Shown here in pieces: positions 9,389-13,750 of a stretch of 13,750 bases of DNA (positions are counted from its first letter, which is position 1; each line of letters begins with the position of its first letter). The notes under the pieces are model-generated. The model did not search any database, was not told where the DNA came from, and worked only from the letters and a program-made list of their open reading frames with translations. The stretch comes from Dictyocoela muelleri (Eukaryota; Microsporidia): NCBI GenBank assembly GCA_016256075.1, contig SDVU01000407.1, forward strand, positions 1 to 13,750, in the 5' to 3' direction. A program made the position numbers and the translations under genes.

Positions 9389-10702
9389 ATGATATTTTGG
9401 ATGTTAGAAAATCATATTGGGATTTTTCCAACATTTATACCTTTATTCTTTGAAAGAGAATTTACAACATCAACAGAACACATTGAGACAAGCCCATGTT
9501 CAATTTTTTACATTTATAAACTTATTCCACTGAAAAACATAAAAATCGACAAAATCATAATTCGTGGATACCAAAAATTAGGTAACACAAGATTTGACAT
9601 TATTGATTTTAAAAACGAAATTGAAAATGATATACTCACGAACTATTTGGCAAACAGAATTGTAAATTATAATTGTTACTTAGAAACAACACTTTATTTC
9701 TTTTGCATTAGTAATAATCAAGCAAGATGTTATAAGTCGACATTTAGTGCATGTAAGTTGTTGAGAAAAGAAAAGGCTTTTCTGTATGAAGAAAAAATTT
9801 TTGGTGACAATTTCATTTCAATTGATAATCAGCCATCTTTTGAAGTCGAGTTCAAGTTGGTTAATTTGAAGGAAAAAGAACATCACTATAATTGGCCTGA
9901 AAATCGTTCTTTAACGCGAAAAATAAATCCTATACAGATTTTTTATAAAGATAAACAGTATCAAATATCAACACCTCAATGTATTTTTTGTTTTAGGAAT
10001 GTCAATGACATTTTTGATTTTCAAAAACATATAAATACGATGCATCTGCACTATAATGCTGAAATTGGATATTTCAGGTGCGATAATGTACAAAATAAAA
10101 AAGTTATTTCTGAAGTTAAAAAAACATCAATTCAAAAGAATTTGAATACAGTTGATGAAATAAATTTAAGAAGTCCCGAAAATTTGAATAAAATAAATTC
10201 TGAGACTTTAAAAGATTTAAATTCCGAGACTTTGAATAAAATAAATCCCGAGACTTTAAAAGATTTAAATCCCGAGACATTAAAGGGTTATAATATTTTC
10301 CTTAGAATAAAAGATTTTGAGGTACAGATTAATGAATCTAAAAATTTTGTTTATCAATCAAAAAACTTTAAAAGAATCTTTAAAGGTAAAAAAATACATA
10401 TCCCGGATATTCCCACTAAAAAACCATATTGGTTAAATATACTTTCAGGTAACACAAATATAAAAACTCTTGAATGCATAAGTCGAAATATTGACGAAAT
10501 CAACGACTTAAGTCGAGAAAAAAAGACTTTTGCAAAGGATTGGAATAATTTTGTTGTTGAAAATCAAATTATAAACATTACTGCTGTTGATGTTAAAAAA
10601 TTTTTGAATCAGCGAAAAGAATTATTTATTTTAGAATTTTTAGGTATTTTATATTGTAAAGGTGTTTTGTCTCTTTGTGAGATATTGGACATAGTAAGTT
10701 GA
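9389..10702 (+). CDS. SUZ12: SUZ12-like Polycomb (PRC2) subunit with zinc finger and VEFS box
   Basis: A 437-residue intronless protein. Residues 1-28 (MLENHIGIF, then IPLFFEREFTT) match the SUZ12 N-terminal motif around APIFLHRTLTY. NPIQIFY (180-186) precedes a C2H2 finger, Cys198, Cys201, His214 and His219, with SUZ12 spacing C-x2-C-x12-H-x4-H. Residues 256-300 are repeats of about eight residues (NPETLKDL type) in the variable linker. Residues 346-437 are a VEFS box: PYWL, REKKTFAKDWNNF with Trp385, and the final LFILEFLGILYCKGVLSL helices. In the family, SUZ12 scaffolds Polycomb repressive complex 2 in the nucleus; the VEFS box binds the EZH2-type methyltransferase and EED for H3K27 methylation. 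It is far shorter than the 739-residue human protein, near plant VRN2 size. The ATG at 9389 is chosen because an in-frame TAA lies at 9377 and CACCCC precedes it. The fold assignment is strong; activity is inferred. Confidence 0.85.
   Translation: MIFWMLENHIGIFPTFIPLFFEREFTTSTEHIETSPCSIFYIYKLIPLKNIKIDKIIIRGYQKLGNTRFDIIDFKNEIENDILTNYLANRIVNYNCYLETTLYFFCISNNQARCYKSTFSACKLLRKEKAFLYEEKIFGDNFISIDNQPSFEVEFKLVNLKEKEHHYNWPENRSLTRKINPIQIFYKDKQYQISTPQCIFCFRNVNDIFDFQKHINTMHLHYNAEIGYFRCDNVQNKKVISEVKKTSIQKNLNTVDEINLRSPENLNKINSETLKDLNSETLNKINPETLKDLNPETLKGYNIFLRIKDFEVQINESKNFVYQSKNFKRIFKGKKIHIPDIPTKKPYWLNILSGNTNIKTLECISRNIDEINDLSREKKTFAKDWNNFVVENQIINITAVDVKKFLNQRKELFILEFLGILYCKGVLSLCEILDIVS
10153..10290 (+). 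repeat. 24-bp in-frame tandem repeat inside the SUZ12-like gene
   Basis: About five 24-bp units encode eight-residue repeats such as LNKINSET, LKDLNSET, LNKINPET and LKDLNPET. A higher-order 48-bp unit (LNKIN followed by LKDLN) occurs twice, differing mainly by Ser to Pro, which points to recent duplication. It lies between the zinc finger and the VEFS box, a region that is variable in the family, and keeps the reading frame. Confidence 0.8.
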
Positions 10703-10838
10703 ATTTATCAGAACTGAATTTATTTAGAGAATTTAACTAAAGAATTTATTTAAAGAATTTATTTAAATTGAATTTATCTTTTTGAATTTATATAAATTAA
10801 ATTTATCTAAACTGAATTTGTTAAAACTGAATTTATCA
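10701..10838 (+). repeat. GAATTTAT-type short tandem repeat after the stop codon
   Basis: GAATTTAT or close variants recur about ten times at 13-17-base spacing, starting at the TGA stop of the SUZ12-like gene. The rest of the interval to 11225 is plain AT-rich sequence without a gene. Confidence 0.65.
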
Positions 10839-11225
10839 GTTTGTTAAGTTTAGATTAAGAAAAATTATAAGTCTACAATAAATTTTTAATTATAACATTT
10901 TTAATATAAAAATGTCAAAGAAATATTTTTTAAGACTCTTTAATGGATGTATTTTTTAAACTATTATTTATTTTTATAATTTTTATTAATTAACTTTAAA
11001 TATGAAAAATAGTAAAGATAATTAAAATTATAAAAATTATTTTTTTGTAACAAACAGACTAACTCAATATTTATCAATTAAAAATATTTTATTATTTTTT
11101 AGCGATAATTTTATGTTTTAAAGTCAATATTTAAGTAGTAATTAATTTGTTATTATAACTTATATTAAAGATTAAAATTTATGGATCATTTAACCTAAAA
11201 ATAAAGTAAATTCGTGTTTTAAATG
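10839..11225. other. gene-free AT-rich stretch
   Basis: This runs from the repeat after the SUZ12-like gene to the inverted-repeat element. An AATAAA at 10877-10882 could serve as a polyadenylation signal for the gene, but such hexamers are expected by chance in this composition. Nothing else was recognised. Confidence 0.5.
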
Positions 11226-11400
11226 AAATTTTGGATCAGTCCCATTATTTCCCCCCCGAGGCGATCAGTCCCATTTCCACCCCCCTACAGGGGTTAATAA
11301 TAATAACTTTTAAATTTAAATAAGAATAAAAATTATAATAAATTTTAGATCAGTCCCATTTTTTCCCCTGGGGGGAAATAATGGGACTGATCCGAAATTT
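11226..11400. mobile_element. 175-bp inverted-repeat element with nested GATCAGTCCCAT copies
   Basis: The ends AAATTT(T/C)GGATCAGTCCCAT, continuing into TATTTCCCCCC, face each other across the element (11226-11261 and 11367-11400) with about one mismatch in 30 bases. Inside are two more direct copies of GATCAGTCCCATTT, at about 11263 and 11348, each running into C-rich and then G-rich blocks. This looks like a MITE inserted into, or duplicated within, another copy of itself. C and G runs of six or seven are exceptional in this sequence. No superfamily is assigned. Confidence 0.75.
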
Positions 11401-11509
11401 TTAATTAAACTCGGAAATCTTAGTTTTTTTAAAAATCTCTAAATATTAAAATTCTTCAGAATTGTATTATTTCGACAAAAACTATAGAATGTGATAAAAT
11501 AAATTTTTA

Positions 11510-11589
11510 AAAGAAGTAATTATAAAAATAAATTTTAAAAGAAGTAATTATAAAAGAAGTAATTATAAAAGAAGTAATTATAAAAGAAG
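11510..11589 (+). repeat. 15-bp tandem repeat AAAGAAGTAATTATA
   Basis: Perfect units occur at 11538-11552, 11553-11567 and 11568-11582, followed by a partial unit to 11589. One further unit at 11510-11524 is separated by 13 bases. Perfect identity suggests recent slippage. There is no coding role. Confidence 0.85.
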
Positions 11590-11729
11590 GTTAAATAATT
11601 TTTGTATCACATGATATTTTTAATCGACCCGAATCAGAAATTTCATTTTTGGGCAAATTTGAGAATATTTACGTTATAATATTTTTATAAATATATACGC
11701 TTTATAAAAATTATCGTTTTTTATTACTA

Positions 11730-13518
11730 CATTAGGGGTCGTTTTTGCGACGGTTTTTTTTTTTTAATTTTCGATCGGAAAGATTGACCATGCTAACAAT
11801 ACATTTTATAGGGTTTATTCAAATTTTTTTTAAATTTATAAAATAATATATTTGCCCCTTAAGACGCTTTTATTTATTTTCTGATAGCATTTTATCATGC
11901 AATTCCAAACTTTCTTTTAAAAATTCTGAATTGTACGATGCTAAAAAATCGATATATTACGAACTGATTTATAAACATCGATATCGTTAGAGGAAATAGA
12001 CTGAGGCCTTTTTCTTCAACATCGGTAGCTTTGTCGATGGATTCAATACCAGTTTTAGACAATAAATCAACTTCATTTGTTTTTTTTTTCTCACTTTATT
12101 TTAGTCAACTCATACTCGAAAATTCCAGTTTTCTTTTGCCAGAAATTTGAGATAATAGTATCTGATATTTCTTCAAAGTCATTCTCAACCGAATGAACAA
12201 CATACGGGATATCAATCTTCTTCTTAATCGATGATATTCTAGGTTGTTCATCAAACCATTAATTGAAAATTAGAAAGTTATTCAATGGCGATTTAAAATG
12301 AGATTAAAAAAGTAGATTATTCCGGCATATAAAATTAGAATGACTAATGTACTGTTAGATGGTATGAACATGAGTTAGGCATTACTCATGCTTTCTCCCA
12401 TGTGTCTACTGAAGTTATCAAGGAGAAGAAGAATTTTTCTAATTCCTCTTATTAAATCATCGTTAAGTATGTCAAGGTATTCATTTAAAAGACTAAATGT
12501 TAACCAAGCAGTTTTGTTCGCTCTATAGAATAATTCATGGGTATCGAAATTGACATTCTTTAAAGCTCTAGGATTTTTTGATTTCTCTATTAATAAATTT
12601 TTTAACTTTCACCACAGAAATTTACATCCAACATCAAAGTTATTCACGTTTATCTTTTTCGATATTCTTTCTATACCACTTTTATAGAGAACAAAAGAAT
12701 TATTAGAACTGGATTTAGTCTAGATTGATATTTCATCTATGTTAAAAATGTCATTTTTCTCGTATTATACCACCTGTAAATTAAGTTTTACTTTAAAGTC
12801 TTATATCAAAGAAAGATCTGCACTACATGACTCATGATGTAAGGTACGCAGCTTAAAGAATACCTTTTTATAAACCTCTTTATAAAATAAAGTGAGAATT
12901 TCTTCTAGTATTAATTTTTAGATTTGCAGAAACTATCTCCAAATTATGAACTTTTAAGGCAAATTGGAATGTTTAAACTTTAAATTGCCCCAATCTTGTT
13001 CAATAAGTAAAAATCTATTATTTTGGTTTTATCTTTTATCGAAGATAACTTTGTTCTAGTTGATAAAACATTTCTTTCTCACCAATACTAATATAAAGTG
13101 AATTTCTATTAAGATTTATCTTGCACTTGATGCGAGTATATCATATTTTTTATAAAAATCATAAAGTATCCATTTTTTCCTTCAATTTCAAGACCGATCT
13201 CTAACTTTTCTTTCAGAGTCAACTTTTTCTTTATTAATGAGTTGCAAAATTTTTATTTTTATAGGAAAAAAAAAATATTTTTTTTCGTAAAAACGTACAC
13301 GATGAATATTTCTTTTAAAGTTGTTAGAAAAATCGACTGATATTAAATTTAACATTAGGAGATCATATAAAATAATAAATAGATAATAAAAACTGTAAAA
13401 AATCGTCTTATGTGAACCTTTATCAATTAAAAACATTATTAAAACCCCTTTTCAGGTTTTAATTATCATTTGATCTCAAATTTTGACATTTTAATGGTCG
13501 AAAAAATAACCTCAACTG
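11730..13518 (-). mobile_element. decayed Tigger/pogo-like DNA transposon
   Basis: This is the proposed extent of the element holding the DDE_1 transposase fossil. The left end CATTAGGGGTCGTTTTTGCG (11730 onward) and the right end, read on the minus strand from 13518, CAGTTGAGGTTATTTTTTCG, match at about 16 of 22 positions. Both begin CA, as pogo-like ends usually do (CAGT). TA precedes the left end, but the right flank is not TA. The length, near 1.8 kb, is normal for the family. The end assignment is less certain than the transposase. Confidence 0.5.
11885..13110 (-). pseudogene. broken Tigger/pogo-like DDE_1 transposase
   Basis: Minus-strand reading gives, in order: a weak N-terminal piece near 13100 (SIGEKEMFYQLEQ); NDIFNIDE, with the first catalytic Asp at 12735-12737; KSKNPRALKNVN (around 12552-12588); NKTAWLTFSLLNEYLDIL; KILLLLDNFSRH, with the second Asp at 12417-12419; FIPSNSTLV; LYAGIIYFFN; and VENDFEEISDTIISNFWQKKTGIF. 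These are the hallmark blocks of the DDE_1 domain of Tigger/pogo transposases. The usual PLDQGII block reads ILYAGII, so the third Asp has become Tyr. Stops and frame changes interrupt the rest, so it is inactive. The N-terminal DNA-binding part is barely recognisable. Confidence 0.85.
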
Positions 13519-13573
13519 TCTGTGCTGCATCTATCTAAAAAAGCTGACTAAATATGTTTTTATATAATTTAAT

Positions 13574-13750
13574 GGGCCAGATAGCTCAGTGGTTAACACT
13601 CTTGAATGTAAAATTCAAGTATCGTGGTTCGAATATCGCCGATGTCACTCTTTAATAAATAATGAGGGAATGACATTAAGCGGTCAAAAACTATAGAAAT
13701 ATAGTATAATATACAGTTGTTCCAGTGTGGTATAGCTGATTAAGACTTGG
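13574..13750 (+). mobile_element. tRNA-headed SINE, copy E, cut by the window end
   Basis: It begins GGGCCAGATAGCTCAGTGG, with a perfect A box (13582-13592). A CTTGAA/TTCAAG anticodon-like stem around TGTAAAA follows, then a B box GTTCGAATA (13627-13635). The next bases, CACTCTTTAATAAATAATGA and ATACAGTTGTTCCAGTGTG, match copies C and D. It is the copy with the best preserved head, and it runs out of the window before its 3' end. Confidence 0.85.

Noticed and set aside
13188-13436. Minus-strand open frame of 82 codons
   Set aside because: It sits between the Tigger-like fossil and its proposed end and matches no transposase block; low-complexity composition.
13574-13646. Possible functional tRNA gene at the heads of the SINE copies
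   Set aside because: The A and B boxes are good, but the T stem does not pair and no acceptor stem closes. The same body follows in every copy, which fits a SINE instead.
1-13750. CRISPR array, rRNA genes or telomeric repeats
   Set aside because: Tandem arrays here have no unique spacers, no rRNA core motif was seen, and no telomere-like unit is present.

Overview
The window looks like a gene-poor, very AT-rich (roughly four-fifths A+T by eye) stretch of a small eukaryotic genome. A microsporidian is the best guess, held at moderate confidence. The one intact gene is intronless and compact, it has a CACCCC motif directly against its ATG (a motif typical of microsporidian starts), and the rest is decayed DNA transposons of families I recall from the larger microsporidian genomes. 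Other AT-rich eukaryotes are not excluded.

Layout. Positions 1-4587 hold no gene that I can support, only short tandem repeats and several small inverted repeats. From 4588 to 9306 the window is a graveyard of mobile elements. It contains four copies of a tRNA-headed SINE (4588-5035 minus; 5443-5882, 6981-7436 and 8856-9306 plus), a 374-bp snapback MITE with 173-bp arms (6112-6485), a degenerate minisatellite (6591-6743), a hAT-type MITE with a perfect 8-bp target duplication and a SINE nested inside it (6852-7608), and a broken Merlin/IS1595-like transposase (7710-8630).

The only gene that looks intact, 9389-10702, encodes a 437-residue SUZ12-like Polycomb protein. It carries an N-terminal SUZ12 motif, a C2H2 zinc finger with SUZ12 spacing and a C-terminal VEFS box. 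It begins 82 bp after the end of a SINE. Downstream lie short tandem repeats, a nested inverted-repeat element (11226-11400), a 15-bp tandem array (11510-11589), and a decayed Tigger/pogo-like transposon on the minus strand with recognisable end repeats (11730-13518). The window closes inside a fifth SINE copy (13574 onward).

How the parts relate. SUZ12 is the scaffold of Polycomb repressive complex 2 (H3K27 methylation), so the gene implies that EZH2-, EED- and RBBP4-like partners are encoded elsewhere. It sits in the sort of repeat-rich, gene-poor DNA that such a silencing complex could target, but that link is an inference. The most novel items are the compact SUZ12 gene, the tRNA-derived SINE family and the long-armed snapback element.
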